A DNA stretch of 45,233 nucleotides, taken from the NCBI GenBank assembly GCA_000438115.1, contig FR903631.1, positions 44,990 to 90,222 of the forward strand, written 5' to 3'. Positions 7,644 through 15,390 of this stretch are shown here, in pieces. The first letter of the stretch is position 1; each line of letters opens with the position of its first letter. The notes under the pieces are model-generated. The model was not told the DNA's origin and ran no database searches. It saw nothing but the letters and a program-made list of their open reading frames with translations. Origin of the DNA: Prevotella sp. CAG:617. Its GTDB lineage: Bacteria > Bacteroidota > Bacteroidia > Bacteroidales > Bacteroidaceae. The translations under genes and the position numbers were made by a program.

Positions 7644-8900
7644 ATGATGAAAAAGGACCTGAACCCATCGCCACAGAGCGAGTTTCAAACCGCCACGCTG
7701 CCCAACGGGCTGCGCGTGATTTACCATCCGCTGCCCACGCGGGTGGCGTATTGCGGATACGTGGTGTGTGCCGGCACACGCCACGAGGAGGCTGCCGACA
7801 GCGGCATGGCTCATTTTATAGAACACATGACTTTTAAGGGTACGCACCGCCGGCGTGCCTGCCACATCACCAACGGGCTGGAGCGCGTAGGCGGCGACTT
7901 GAACGCCTATACCACCAAGCAGGAGACCGTATATTATGCCGCCGTGATGCGCGAAGACTTTGCGCGGGCCGTCGATTTGCTTACCGACGTCGTCTTTCAC
8001 AGCACTTACCCGCAGCATGAGATTGACCGCGAGGTGGAGGTGATTTGCGATGAAATCGACAGCTACAAGGACTCGCCGGCCGAACTGATTTTCGATGAAT
8101 TCGAGGGTCGTCTCTTTCGGGGGCACGGCCTGGGGCGCGACATTCTGGGCAGCCCCGAACGGCTGCGCACTTACACGACGGCCGACGCCCTGCGCTTTAC
8201 GCAGCGCTACTACCGGCCGGCCAACTGCGTGTTCTACGCCTGCGGCCAGCTGGACTTTGCCCGCGTGTTGCGCCTGCTGCAGAAGTCGCAGGAAGGACTG
8301 ACCGCTGATGCCCTGCCGGCCGCTGCCGGGGAGCTGCCGCCCGTGGAGCCGTTTGAGCAGGTGGTGCACAAACCCATCCATCAGGCCCACGTGCTGCTGG
8401 GCAACCGCACGTTTGGCGGAGCCGACCCGCGGCGCTATGCCCTGTTTCTGCTCAACAACCTGCTGGGCGGGCCGGGCATGAACTCGCGCCTGAATGTGGC
8501 GCTGCGCGAGCGGGCCGGCCTGGTTTATACGGTGGAGACCTCGCTGGGCACGTATCCCGACACGGGCTCGTGGAACCTGTACTTCGGGTGCGACCCGCAC
8601 GACGTCGGCCGCTGCCTGCGCATCGTGCGCCGCGAGCTGGGACGCCTGGTGCAGCAGCCCCTGACGCCGGCTCAGCTGCAGGCCGCCCGCAAGCAGCTCA
8701 AAGGGCAGGTAGGCATCAGCCGTGACAATTTTGAGAGCTATTCCCTGGGCATGGCCCGAACCTATGCCCACTATCATACCACCAACGATTTGGCGCGGCT
8801 GTACGCCGGGCTCGACGCCGTGCAGCCGGAGGACGTGCAGCAGGTGGCCGCCGAATTTTTCCATCCCGACAAACTGAATACCCTGATATATGAACCTTGA
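7644..8900 (+). CDS. M16 family zinc metallopeptidase
   Basis: M16 enzymes (pitrilysin/processing-peptidase family) cleave peptides inside a clam-like chamber using an inverted HxxEH zinc site. The 418-aa product has H57-F-I-E60-H61 (GMAHFIEHMTFKGT) and the distal glutamate region REVEVICDEIDSY about 75 residues on. It also has the second M16 lobe with the R/Y pair (LRERAGLVYTVET). The size fits the single-unit subfamily that works as a dimer. No signal peptide is evident, so it is likely cytoplasmic. The first residues (MMKKDLNP) leave the conserved TLPNGLRVIYHPL strand intact, supporting this start. Its end overlaps the Nudix gene by 11 nt. Confidence 0.93.
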   Translation: MMKKDLNPSPQSEFQTATLPNGLRVIYHPLPTRVAYCGYVVCAGTRHEEAADSGMAHFIEHMTFKGTHRRRACHITNGLERVGGDLNAYTTKQETVYYAAVMREDFARAVDLLTDVVFHSTYPQHEIDREVEVICDEIDSYKDSPAELIFDEFEGRLFRGHGLGRDILGSPERLRTYTTADALRFTQRYYRPANCVFYACGQLDFARVLRLLQKSQEGLTADALPAAAGELPPVEPFEQVVHKPIHQAHVLLGNRTFGGADPRRYALFLLNNLLGGPGMNSRLNVALRERAGLVYTVETSLGTYPDTGSWNLYFGCDPHDVGRCLRIVRRELGRLVQQPLTPAQLQAARKQLKGQVGISRDNFESYSLGMARTYAHYHTTNDLARLYAGLDAVQPEDVQQVAAEFFHPDKLNTLIYEP

Positions 8901-9441
8901 CAGCCCGGCGCATCCGCTGCGCCTGTTCCGCTACTGCCCCGCGTGCGGCAGTGCCCGTTTCCGCGAACACGACTTCAAGTCGAAACGTTGCGATGACTGC
9001 GGCTTTACCTATTATCACAACGCCTCGGCCGCTACGGTGGCGGTGGTCATTGACGGCGCGCAGCGCCTGCTCGTGGCGCGGCGGGCGCTCAATCCTGCGG
9101 CCGGCACGCTCGATTTGCCCGGCGGTTTTGTGGATGCCGGCGAAACGCTCGAGGCCTGCCTGCAGCGCGAGTTGGTGGAGGAAACCGGTGTGGCTTTCCC
9201 GCTGGAGCGCTACCTGTTTTCGCTGCCCAACACTTATCCTTATTCGGGCTTCGAGGTGCATACCACCGATGCGTTCTTTCTCTGTCGTGCCGACGGGCAA
9301 TGCGTGCAAGCTGCCGACGACGTGGCCGCCCTGCAGTGGGTGCCGCTCCGGTCGGTGCAGGCTGAAGCCTTCGGGCTCAGTTCGGTGCGTGCTGGGGTGG
9401 AGCGCCTGCTCCGGCTGTATGCCGACGGGCGTTTGATTTGA
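8890..9441 (+). CDS. Nudix hydrolase with N-terminal zinc ribbon (NudC-like)
   Basis: Nudix enzymes hydrolyse nucleoside diphosphates linked to another moiety. The 183-aa product begins with a four-cysteine zinc ribbon (C16, C19, C34, C37: YCPACG...RCDDCGF) like that of NADH pyrophosphatases. It continues with a complete Nudix box (GGFVDAGE...RELVEETGV, about 76-98) fitting GX5EX7REUXEEXGU. It is shorter than classical NudC and lacks a clear SQPWPFPxS NAD-specificity motif, so the substrate is open. The start overlaps the M16 peptidase stop, suggesting coupled translation. Confidence 0.9.
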   Translation: MNLDSPAHPLRLFRYCPACGSARFREHDFKSKRCDDCGFTYYHNASAATVAVVIDGAQRLLVARRALNPAAGTLDLPGGFVDAGETLEACLQRELVEETGVAFPLERYLFSLPNTYPYSGFEVHTTDAFFLCRADGQCVQAADDVAALQWVPLRSVQAEAFGLSSVRAGVERLLRLYADGRLI

Positions 9442-9488
9442 AGCGCGCCGCGTGTGTTCTAAAAATTGTTTAAAACGGTCGTGCGCCA

Positions 9489-9520
9489 TTTGGCCCGTAC
9501 GGCCGTTTATCGTATCTTTG
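9489..9520 (+). promoter_or_regulatory. tpx promoter (TTTG - 20 nt - TATCTTTG)
   Basis: TTTG (9489-9492), a 20-nt spacer and TATCTTTG (9513-9520) match the Bacteroidetes consensus fully. The predicted start near 9527 gives a leader of about 75 nt before the tpx ATG at 9602. Confidence 0.8.
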
Positions 9521-9601
9521 AATTCAGAAGACCTGTGCGGATGCGGCCTGTGTCGTGCACTGCGGAGGTCAAAGCAAAAACTTTTTGTAAATCGATTGAT
9601 T

Positions 9602-10102
9602 ATGGCAACAGTAACATTTCAGGGTCAGCCCGTCACCCTCTCGGGTGAGCTCCCTCAGGTAGGTCAGCCGGCTCCGCGTTTCGGTGGCGTGCGCGGCGAC
9701 CTCAGTGTAGCCCATTTGCCCGACTTCCTGGGCAAACGGGTAGTGATTAACTTCTTCCCAAGTCTCGACACGCCGGTTTGTGCCGCTTCCGTGCGTCGCT
9801 TTAACCAGGCAGCTGCCGGATTGGACAATACGGTGGTGCTTTGCGTATCCAAGGACCTTCCGTTTGCGCAGAGCCGCTTCTGTACTACCGAGGGCATTGA
9901 CAACGTGATTGCCCTTTCCAGCTTCCGCTGTCATTGCCTGGCCGAGAAATACGGTATTGAAATTACCGACGGTCCGCTCCGCGGGCTTTTGGCCCGTGCC
10001 GTAGTGGTGGTTGACGAGCAGGGAAATATTGTTTATGAAGAACTGGTGGACGAAATTACCCACGAACCCGATTACGAAAAGGCGCTGGCAGCCCTGAAGT
10101 AA
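9602..10102 (+). CDS. tpx: Thiol peroxidase (atypical 2-Cys peroxiredoxin)
   Basis: Tpx reduces H2O2 and alkyl hydroperoxides and is recycled by thioredoxin. The 166-aa product (MATVTFQGQP...) has the peroxidatic cysteine C60 in PSLDTPVC and the resolving cysteine C94 in AQSRFC, the standard Tpx pair. The open frame extends 150 nt further upstream, but the promoter and leader lie there and the family begins at this Met. Two extra cysteines occur in SSFRCHCLAEKYG (about 113-115), where many homologues have SPEF; this is a small oddity. The gene is monocistronic and followed by a long hairpin. Confidence 0.96.
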   Translation: MATVTFQGQPVTLSGELPQVGQPAPRFGGVRGDLSVAHLPDFLGKRVVINFFPSLDTPVCAASVRRFNQAAAGLDNTVVLCVSKDLPFAQSRFCTTEGIDNVIALSSFRCHCLAEKYGIEITDGPLRGLLARAVVVVDEQGNIVYEELVDEITHEPDYEKALAALK

Positions 10103-10165
10103 ATTTGGTTTCCTCTTGTTGCGCGCTGTGGGTGCGTAGCAAAAGGTTATGATGATGATAATAAC

Positions 10166-10231
10166 CGCCGCTCCGGGCGGCAACCCTCTTCCGTAAAGAA
10201 AGTGAAGGAATGGTTGCTGCCCGGAGCGGCG
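10166..10231. terminator. Long hairpin after tpx
   Basis: The arm CGCCGCTCCGGGC (10166-10178) pairs perfectly with GCCCGGAGCGGCG (10219-10231). The stem continues inward after a 2-nt mismatch with CAACC/GGTTG. It lies 63 nt beyond the tpx stop. There is no strong T-tract, so terminator function is likely but not certain. Confidence 0.6.
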
Positions 10232-10282
10232 TCGTTTGTGCGGGGTGGTGCATTTCTGCGTCGTGTGCCGGAGTTGTTTTAA

Positions 10283-10344
10283 GGCCGTTGGCGGACATAA
10301 AACACTCGTCGCGTCCATGTGGCGCGACGAGTGTATGAACGGCC
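10283..10344 (-). terminator. Two-tier hairpin after argB
   Basis: A 12-bp perfect stem (ACACTCGTCGCG 10302-10313 with CGCGACGAGTGT 10323-10334) is enclosed by an outer 7-bp pair (GGCCGTT 10283-10289 with AACGGCC 10338-10344). On the minus strand the inner stem runs straight into TTTTA, as expected for an intrinsic terminator of argB (stop at 10368). Confidence 0.7.
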
Positions 10345-10367
10345 TGTAAGGCGCTTAAAATGCGTTT

Positions 10368-11135
10368 TCAGTCAATTACGGTGCCGCGGTCTTCTCCCAG
10401 CAGGTCAGCCCGGGTGATGATGACGCGCTTTACGCCGGCCTCCACGGCTTGCAGGCTGTTTTGGATTTTAGGTATCATTCCGCCCGATATGATGCCGTCG
10501 GCCACGAGTGCCTCGAACGAGGCTGCGTTGATGTGACTGATGACCGAAGCTTCGTCTTTGGGCGTGCGCAGTACGCCGGCGTGCTCAAAGCAGTAGACCA
10601 GCGTCACCTCGTAGTGCGGGGCCAGGGCTTTGGCCGTTTCGCCGGCAATGGTATCGGCGTTGGTGTTGAGCAACTGTCCCTGACCGTCGTGCGTGAGCGG
10701 GGCCATGACGGGGGTGATGCCCCGGCTGATGAGGCTGCACAGTGCGTCGGCACTGACGCGGTCGACATCGCCCACAAAACCAAAGTCAATGGGGTTGGGG
10801 GCGCGGCGGTGTGAGCGGATTACGTCCATGTCGGCGCCCGTCAGTCCCAGGGCCTGTATGCCGCGGCTTTGCAGGGCGGCCACCACGTGCTTGTTGACCA
10901 GTCCGCCGTAGACCATCGTTACGATGCTCAGCATGTCGGCGTCGGTAATGCGCCGGCCGTCCACCATCTGTGTCTCAATGCCCATGCGGGTAGCCAGGTC
11001 GGTAGCGGTGCGTCCGCCGCCGTGTACCAGTACCTTGGGTCCGCCGATGGCGGCAAAGCTGTCGAGCAGCTGCTGGAGCGAGGCTTCGTTTTCTACGATT
11101 TTCCCGCCTACTTTTACAACGGTTAGCTTATCCAT
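10368..11135 (-). CDS. argB: Acetylglutamate (or succinylglutamate) kinase
   Basis: ArgB phosphorylates the gamma-carboxylate of N-acylated glutamate in arginine synthesis. In Bacteroides relatives the acyl group is succinyl rather than acetyl. The 255-aa product opens with the amino-acid-kinase motif VVKVGGKIVE and has VLVHGGGRTATDL (about 36-48), LLNTNADTIAGETAKAL (about 156-172) and the C-terminal GGMIPKI lysine motif. It follows ddh by 15 nt, so the two are cotranscribed. It lacks the N-terminal helix of arginine-inhibited hexameric forms, which suggests an arginine-insensitive enzyme (inference). Confidence 0.93.
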   Translation of the reverse strand: MDKLTVVKVGGKIVENEASLQQLLDSFAAIGGPKVLVHGGGRTATDLATRMGIETQMVDGRRITDADMLSIVTMVYGGLVNKHVVAALQSRGIQALGLTGADMDVIRSHRRAPNPIDFGFVGDVDRVSADALCSLISRGITPVMAPLTHDGQGQLLNTNADTIAGETAKALAPHYEVTLVYCFEHAGVLRTPKDEASVISHINAASFEALVADGIISGGMIPKIQNSLQAVEAGVKRVIITRADLLGEDRGTVID

Positions 11136-11150
11136 GATGCGAGGGGGTGT

Positions 11151-12050
11151 TTATACCAGTGCGCGTACAATCTCTTCGGGGTCGCCCGGAAGGAGGTCGA
11201 TGACGGGCACTTCAATCATGGTGTAGCAGCCCGGTTGCTGCTTCATTGAGGCGCGGGCTACGCATACCAGTACCTGACCCGTAAGGGCCGGGTTGTTGAT
11301 GTGCATGTTGAATTCGAACAGCTGGTTCTGTGTCTTGCCGGACACGCCCTTGCGGGTCAGGTTGACGCCATGGCCCATGTCGAGCAGGTCGTCAACGCAA
11401 GGCACCTCAACCACGTGCGTCTCGTCGTGTACGAAGTAGGGATCGGCCTTGATGGCGGCGGCTACGGTCTGGAAGTCGTGACCTTCTTCCACTTCAATAT
11501 ATACCATGCGGCGGTGAATGCCGGTGCCGGTGGGGATGGTCATCGACAGGGCGGCCTTTACGCCGTCAATGGCTTTTACGGCTACGGTGTGGCCCATGCT
11601 CATGCCGGGGCCGAAGTTGGTGTAGCTGATGCCCTTGGGGGCCAGTGCCTGCATCAGGGTGCGCACGATGGAGTCGCTTCCCGGATCCCATCCGGCCGAG
11701 ATGATGGCTACGGCCTTGTGCTCGCGGGCGGTTTCGCCCAGGCTGCGGCGCAGGTCGGCAATCTGCGTGTGGATGTCAAAGCTGTCCACGGTGTTGATGC
11801 CCAGCGAGAGGATATCCTTGGCGTAGGCCTCTACGCTTCGGGTGGGGGTGGCCAGGATGGCTACGTCAACGTCTTTCAGTTCGCGTATGTCTTTTACCAC
11901 GTCGTATTTCTGCAGTTCTTCAGGGCAGTTCTCTGCGCCATGACGGCGCACAATTCCGGCTACTTCAAAGTCATCGGCTGCTTCAAGCGCCTGGAGGGCG
12001 TAGTGTCCGATGTTGCCGTATCCCACTACGGCGGCTCTAATCTTCTTCAT
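11151..12050 (-). CDS. ddh: meso-Diaminopimelate dehydrogenase
   Basis: Ddh makes meso-diaminopimelate from tetrahydrodipicolinate, ammonia and NADPH in a single step, bypassing the acylated branch of lysine and cell-wall synthesis. The 299-aa product starts MKKIRAAVVGYGNIG, a Rossmann NADPH motif. It shows family stretches such as SAGWDPGSDSIVRTL (about 116-130), GPGMSMGHTVAVKAI and CVARASMKQ. The Met at 12050 is preferred over one 6 nt upstream because the Rossmann strand follows directly. A TATCTTTG box lies about 105 nt upstream. It forms a unit with argB. Confidence 0.95.
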   Translation of the reverse strand: MKKIRAAVVGYGNIGHYALQALEAADDFEVAGIVRRHGAENCPEELQKYDVVKDIRELKDVDVAILATPTRSVEAYAKDILSLGINTVDSFDIHTQIADLRRSLGETAREHKAVAIISAGWDPGSDSIVRTLMQALAPKGISYTNFGPGMSMGHTVAVKAIDGVKAALSMTIPTGTGIHRRMVYIEVEEGHDFQTVAAAIKADPYFVHDETHVVEVPCVDDLLDMGHGVNLTRKGVSGKTQNQLFEFNMHINNPALTGQVLVCVARASMKQQPGCYTMIEVPVIDLLPGDPEEIVRALV

Positions 12051-12154
12051 AAACAATTTGGAATTTTTTCAAGGTTTTCAGATTTGATTTGTCTGTCAGG
12101 CCGGCCTGCTGCAGCACGTGGGGGAGCTGTGGCCGGCACAGCCTGTACCAAAGG

Positions 12155-12162
12155 CAAAGATA
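12155..12162 (-). promoter_or_regulatory. -7 box for ddh-argB
   Basis: On the minus strand this is TATCTTTG, a full TAnnTTTG match, about 105 nt upstream of the ddh start. A -33 TTTG is not obvious at the ideal distance. Confidence 0.6.
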
Positions 12163-12297
12163 CGCAGAATTTTTTGAAAAAACTTTCTCACTTTGCCTAA
12201 ACCTCGTTGTGCCGGGTGTATTTTGAGTCGTGTGTGCCGGCGAGGAAGTGTAGCGGCTTTGTAACGGATGTGTCATGCTTTTGTCATTTCGTGAACT

Positions 12298-12305
12298 TAC
12301 CTTTG
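12298..12305 (+). promoter_or_regulatory. -7 box TACCTTTG for the 66-aa orphan gene
   Basis: This is a full TAnnTTTG match 29 nt before the ATG at 12335. It implies a transcription start near 12312 and rules out the longer open frame beginning at 12275. Confidence 0.6.
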
Positions 12306-12334
12306 CACATGTCAAACAGAAAGCAATTAAGAAA

Positions 12335-12535
12335 ATGATGTGGGGAACCAATAATTTTTCGGGCGACGGCTATTTGCACGTGGAGCCCACGGACGAAGGT
12401 TTTTACATGGCCTGGGCCGGCGATGGTTTCGACCTGACCGCCTTTGGCACTACCGAGGAAGAGGCCATGGGGGCCCTTGAAGAGAAAATTGACGACTGCC
12501 ACCGCATGCTTTACGGCGCTGAAGAGGCCTGGTAG
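12335..12535 (+). CDS. Small conserved-looking protein, HicB-like flavour
   Basis: I do not recognise this 66-aa protein with certainty. It is acidic, with several aromatic residues. The middle (GFYMAWAGDGFDLTAFGTTEEEA, in part) resembles the core of HicB antitoxins and related partial RNase H folds: a strand, then GxT-x-EEA, then a helix (MGALEEKIDDCHRML). There is no adjacent HicA toxin and no C-terminal DNA-binding domain, so a toxin-antitoxin role is not supported. The start is chosen because a -7 box lies at 12298-12305. A Met one codon later is equally possible. It is followed by a structured 3' region and a strong terminator. Confidence 0.65.
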   Translation: MMWGTNNFSGDGYLHVEPTDEGFYMAWAGDGFDLTAFGTTEEEAMGALEEKIDDCHRMLYGAEEAW

Positions 12536-12572
12536 GCTTGTGCAGGGGTATGACGGCTGAAGATAAAAAAAG

Positions 12573-12687
12573 CGGAGAAGGTTAGGTTTATTTTTTTACA
12601 TTCCATATACTCAAAGAGCAGATTTTTTCCTTTATCAGCAAACAGTTTCTCCGATTTTGGTGCCCTTGCAACGGCAAGGGCTTTTTT
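12573..12687 (+). ncRNA. Candidate small RNA or structured 3' UTR
   Basis: CGGAGAA (12573-12579) can pair with TTCTCCG (12647-12653), closing an AU-rich loop of 67 nt. An intrinsic terminator follows directly. No separate promoter box was found, so it is most simply the 3' UTR of the 66-aa gene. The compact layout is also typical of 3'-UTR-derived small RNAs. No known RNA family was recognised. Confidence 0.3.
12662..12687 (+). terminator. Intrinsic terminator
   Basis: The stem GCCCTTGC (12662-12669) and GCAAGGGC (12674-12681), with loop AACG, is followed by six T. It is the clearest intrinsic terminator in the window and ends the transcript of the 66-aa gene. Confidence 0.9.
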
Positions 12688-13023
12688 ATGTCGGAATGGC
12701 TTTACCCTTTTTGTTTTTTCTGTGCGGATGAGGAAGGAGCATAAATCTGCGTACAGCCGGCGTTCGGGTCTGTCGTTAGGGCAGTAAGGGCGTCGGTTTG
12801 TTTTTCTGCGTGACGCGGGGGAAAGGAAACAAACATCCGATGTTTTTGCGTCGGCTCGTCCGTACGCTCACATGCGGGCGGATGACCGTGTGGCTGAGGC
12901 GGCCCAAAAAGGTCCCGCCTGAGATTTTTTTCCTGCCGGGAAAGTTTTTTTAGCTCCCGGCTTGTTTTTCCGGCAAGCCACCCCTGTTGGGCAGCGCGGC
13001 CGGAAGGGGGAAACCGGGTGCAG

Positions 13024-13094
13024 AAAAAAAGCCGTGGAGCAGTGCGGCCGGTCGGGGGGGAGGGAGAGTGACACGGCGCGCAGCGCTCCACGGC
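13024..13094 (-). terminator. Terminator of the DPP gene
   Basis: On the minus strand GCCGTGGAGC (13094-13085) pairs perfectly with GCTCCACGGC (13040-13031) and runs into seven T (13030-13024). It lies 41 nt beyond the stop codon at 13136. Confidence 0.75.
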
Positions 13095-13135
13095 AAAATG
13101 GTTGGCAGGCGTATGGCCCGCCGCTTTATGGGAGG

Positions 13136-15274
13136 TTATTTCAGATAATCGTCAAAATAACGGGTGATGCGTTCGTGCAGGTGCACCATGTCCTTGCCCA
13201 TCATGTTGTGGCCGTCGCCCGGATAGACAAAGTAGTCGGGCTGCGTTCCGGCGTCCTCGCAGGCGCGCAGGAACGAGAGGCTGTGCTGCATGACGCAGGT
13301 GGGGTCGTTGTAGCCCACGATAATCTGGAGGCGGCCCTTCAGGTTGCCGGCCTTGTTGAGCAGGCTGCAGTTCTTGTAACCCTCGGGGTTGCTCTGCGGC
13401 GTATCCATGTAGCGCTCGCCGTACATTACCTCGTAGAATTTCCAGTCGATGACGGGACCGCCGGCCACGCCTACCTTGAACACGTCGGGGTAGGTCAGCA
13501 TGAGGTTGGTGGTCATGAATCCGCCGAACGACCATCCGTGAACGCCCATCCGGTCGGCATCCACGTAGGGCAGGCTCTTGAGGAATTCCACGCCGCGCAT
13601 CTGGTCCTTCATCTCCTCCTCGCCCAGGTGGCGGAAGGTAACGTTTTCAAACGCCAGGCCGCGCTCGCTGCTGCCGCGGTTGTCGAGGATGAAGAGCAGG
13701 TATCCGCGCTGGGCCATGTAGATTTCCCAGCCGCGCGTCAGGTAGTTGCGTGAGGCCATCACGTTGCGGGCGTGCGGGCCGCCGTACACGTAGACCACGG
13801 TGGGGTACTTCTTGTTGGGGTCGAAGTTGACGGGTTTCACCATGCGGTAGTACAGGTCGGTGGAGTCGTCGGCGGCCTTGATGGTGCCGCAGGTGATTTC
13901 GGGCACGTTGTATCCCTTCCAGGGGTCGTCGGCCGTGAGCAGGTTCTGGCGCTTGCCGCTTGCCGTGTTGGTCAGGTCAATCTTGCGCGGAATCTGGGGC
14001 GAGCTGTAGTTGTCCACCACGTAGGCACCCGTACCGGTCGAGAGGCTGGGATAGTGTACGCCCGTGCCGTCGTCAATGCGCTGGCGCTTGCCGTTGGCTA
14101 TCTGTACGCTGAACACGTTGTGCTGCAGCGGCGATACCTCGGTTGAGGTGTAGATGGCGCTCTTGGTCTTGCGGTTGAAGCCCAGCAGGTCGATTACCTC
14201 AAACTTGCCGTCGGTCAGCTTGCTCAGGCGCTTGCCGTCGGTGTTGTAGAGGTAGAGGGCGTTGTAGCCCTCGTTGCGGCTCTGATAGATGAATTTGGAG
14301 TCGTCCCACGGCAGGAATACGATGGGGTTCATCGGCTCGATGTACTTGCTGTTGCGCTCCTCGAGCACCACCTTGATTTTCTGGCCGCTGGCGGCGTCGT
14401 AGCTGATGAGCTGTGCGTGGGTCTGGTCGCGGTTGACCTCGTTGACGTAGATGGTCTTTCCGTCGGGGCTCCAGGCGATGTTGGTAAAGTAGCGGTCGGT
14501 GGGGTCAGCCGTTTTCAGATAAACGGTTTGCTGCGTGGCGGGGTTGAACACGCCCACGCTCACCTTGTGGCTGGTCATGCCGGCCATGGGGTATTTTTCA
14601 GGAGCCGGCTGCGCCACGCGGTGGGCAATGTCGACCATCGGGTAATCCGTCACCATCGACTGGTCCATGCGGTAGAAGGCCAGCAGTGTGCCCTGCGGGT
14701 TCCAGAACGTACCCTTGCTGATGCCGAATTCGTCGCGGTGAACGCTCTGTCCGTACACCAGCTCGCGTGAGCCGTCGGCAGATACCTGCAGCTGCTTGCC
14801 TTCGGCCGTCAGTACGTAGAGGTTCCAGTCCTTCACGTAGGCTTCGGCCTTCGAAGCCATGTTCAAATCCGTATGTGAGGCACCGGCAATGCGGCTCCGC
14901 TTCCATACGGTTTTTCCCTTTTTCCAGTCGTAGAGCAGCTCGGCCTTGCCCGTGTAGAGCAGCGCCTGCGTACGGTCGGCGTAGGGGAAACGCGCGTAGA
15001 GCAGGCTCGTCACGCGGCCGTCGGCCTCGCTAAGCGTGGCGTTGACGGCTGTGGTGGTCAGAAAAGGCTTCTTTTCGCCCTGCACGGTGCACTGGTCTAC
15101 GTCCAGGCGTACCAGACGGTCGCCCCACCATGCGGTGTAGAGGTTTTTAGGTTGCAGGTTCCAGAAATTGGAACCGCCCGACATCAAATCGTCTAAGGTA
15201 AAACTTTTTTGTGCCATAGTGGTCATGACTGACAACAGCAGCATGGCGGCTATTGTCCAACTCAATTTTTTCAT
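13136..15274 (-). CDS. S9 family dipeptidyl peptidase (DPP IV-like), exported
   Basis: These serine peptidases release dipeptides, typically Xaa-Pro, from peptide N termini in the periplasm. The 712-aa product has a signal peptide (MKKLSWTIAAMLLLSVMTTMA), an eight-bladed DPPIV N-terminal propeller region (about 40-470) and an alpha/beta hydrolase domain. The nucleophile is in GWSFGGFMT, the aspartate in GYNDPTCVM and the histidine in PGDGHNMMG. The length matches Porphyromonas-type DPPs (about 720 aa). In Bacteroidales such enzymes feed peptide-based metabolism. It follows the RNA methyltransferase gene, separated by a perfect hairpin holding a promoter-like CATCTTTG, and is probably transcribed on its own. 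Exact specificity (DPP4, DPP5 or other) is not decided. Confidence 0.92.
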   Translation of the reverse strand: MKKLSWTIAAMLLLSVMTTMAQKSFTLDDLMSGGSNFWNLQPKNLYTAWWGDRLVRLDVDQCTVQGEKKPFLTTTAVNATLSEADGRVTSLLYARFPYADRTQALLYTGKAELLYDWKKGKTVWKRSRIAGASHTDLNMASKAEAYVKDWNLYVLTAEGKQLQVSADGSRELVYGQSVHRDEFGISKGTFWNPQGTLLAFYRMDQSMVTDYPMVDIAHRVAQPAPEKYPMAGMTSHKVSVGVFNPATQQTVYLKTADPTDRYFTNIAWSPDGKTIYVNEVNRDQTHAQLISYDAASGQKIKVVLEERNSKYIEPMNPIVFLPWDDSKFIYQSRNEGYNALYLYNTDGKRLSKLTDGKFEVIDLLGFNRKTKSAIYTSTEVSPLQHNVFSVQIANGKRQRIDDGTGVHYPSLSTGTGAYVVDNYSSPQIPRKIDLTNTASGKRQNLLTADDPWKGYNVPEITCGTIKAADDSTDLYYRMVKPVNFDPNKKYPTVVYVYGGPHARNVMASRNYLTRGWEIYMAQRGYLLFILDNRGSSERGLAFENVTFRHLGEEEMKDQMRGVEFLKSLPYVDADRMGVHGWSFGGFMTTNLMLTYPDVFKVGVAGGPVIDWKFYEVMYGERYMDTPQSNPEGYKNCSLLNKAGNLKGRLQIIVGYNDPTCVMQHSLSFLRACEDAGTQPDYFVYPGDGHNMMGKDMVHLHERITRYFDDYLK

Positions 15275-15321
15275 ATCGGTTCTGATGATGTTGATTTTCG
15301 AGGTTTGGTGGAATATGTGGA

Positions 15322-15372
15322 AAAGACAAAGATGCGCACGTATGCCGTCGGGCGGTTCGCATCTTTGTCTTT
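15322..15372. terminator. 15-bp perfect hairpin between the RNA methyltransferase and DPP genes
   Basis: AAAGACAAAGATGCG (15322-15336) and its exact complement (15358-15372) flank a 21-nt loop, 18 nt beyond the methyltransferase stop (15391). On the minus strand the distal arm ends in a T-rich stretch, fitting a terminator. Both arms carry CATCTTTG or its complement, one base off the TAnnTTTG promoter box, so the element may also be the DPP promoter region. Confidence 0.65.
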
Positions 15373-15390
15373 ATGGGATGTGGCGTTCAC

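Larger units (their letters stand above)
12536..13135. other. 600-nt gene-free stretch rich in hairpins
   Basis: Left to right it holds a 3' UTR or small-RNA-like segment (12573-12653), a strong plus-strand terminator (12662-12687), a hairpin GCCGGG/CCCGGC (12935-12940 with 12956-12961) overlapping a second one GGCTTG/CAAGCC (12959-12964 with 12974-12979), and the minus-strand terminator of the DPP gene (13031-13094). Open frames crossing it on either strand are Ser/Pro/Arg-rich and follow the GC-rich repeats, so I do not regard them as genes. Confidence 0.6.

Noticed and set aside
7527..8864. 445-codon minus-strand frame opposite the M16 peptidase
   Set aside because: High-GC third-position bias of the real gene opens this frame. 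The translation is Gln/Ala/His-rich and has no domain, while the plus strand has a full M16 motif set.
12335..12535. HicAB toxin-antitoxin module
   Set aside because: No HicA-like partner is encoded on either side, and the protein lacks the DNA-binding C-terminal part of HicB.
12702..13091. 129-codon minus-strand frame in the 600-nt gap
   Set aside because: It runs through terminator hairpins and GC-rich repeats, is Ser/Pro/Arg-rich, and has no promoter or family match.
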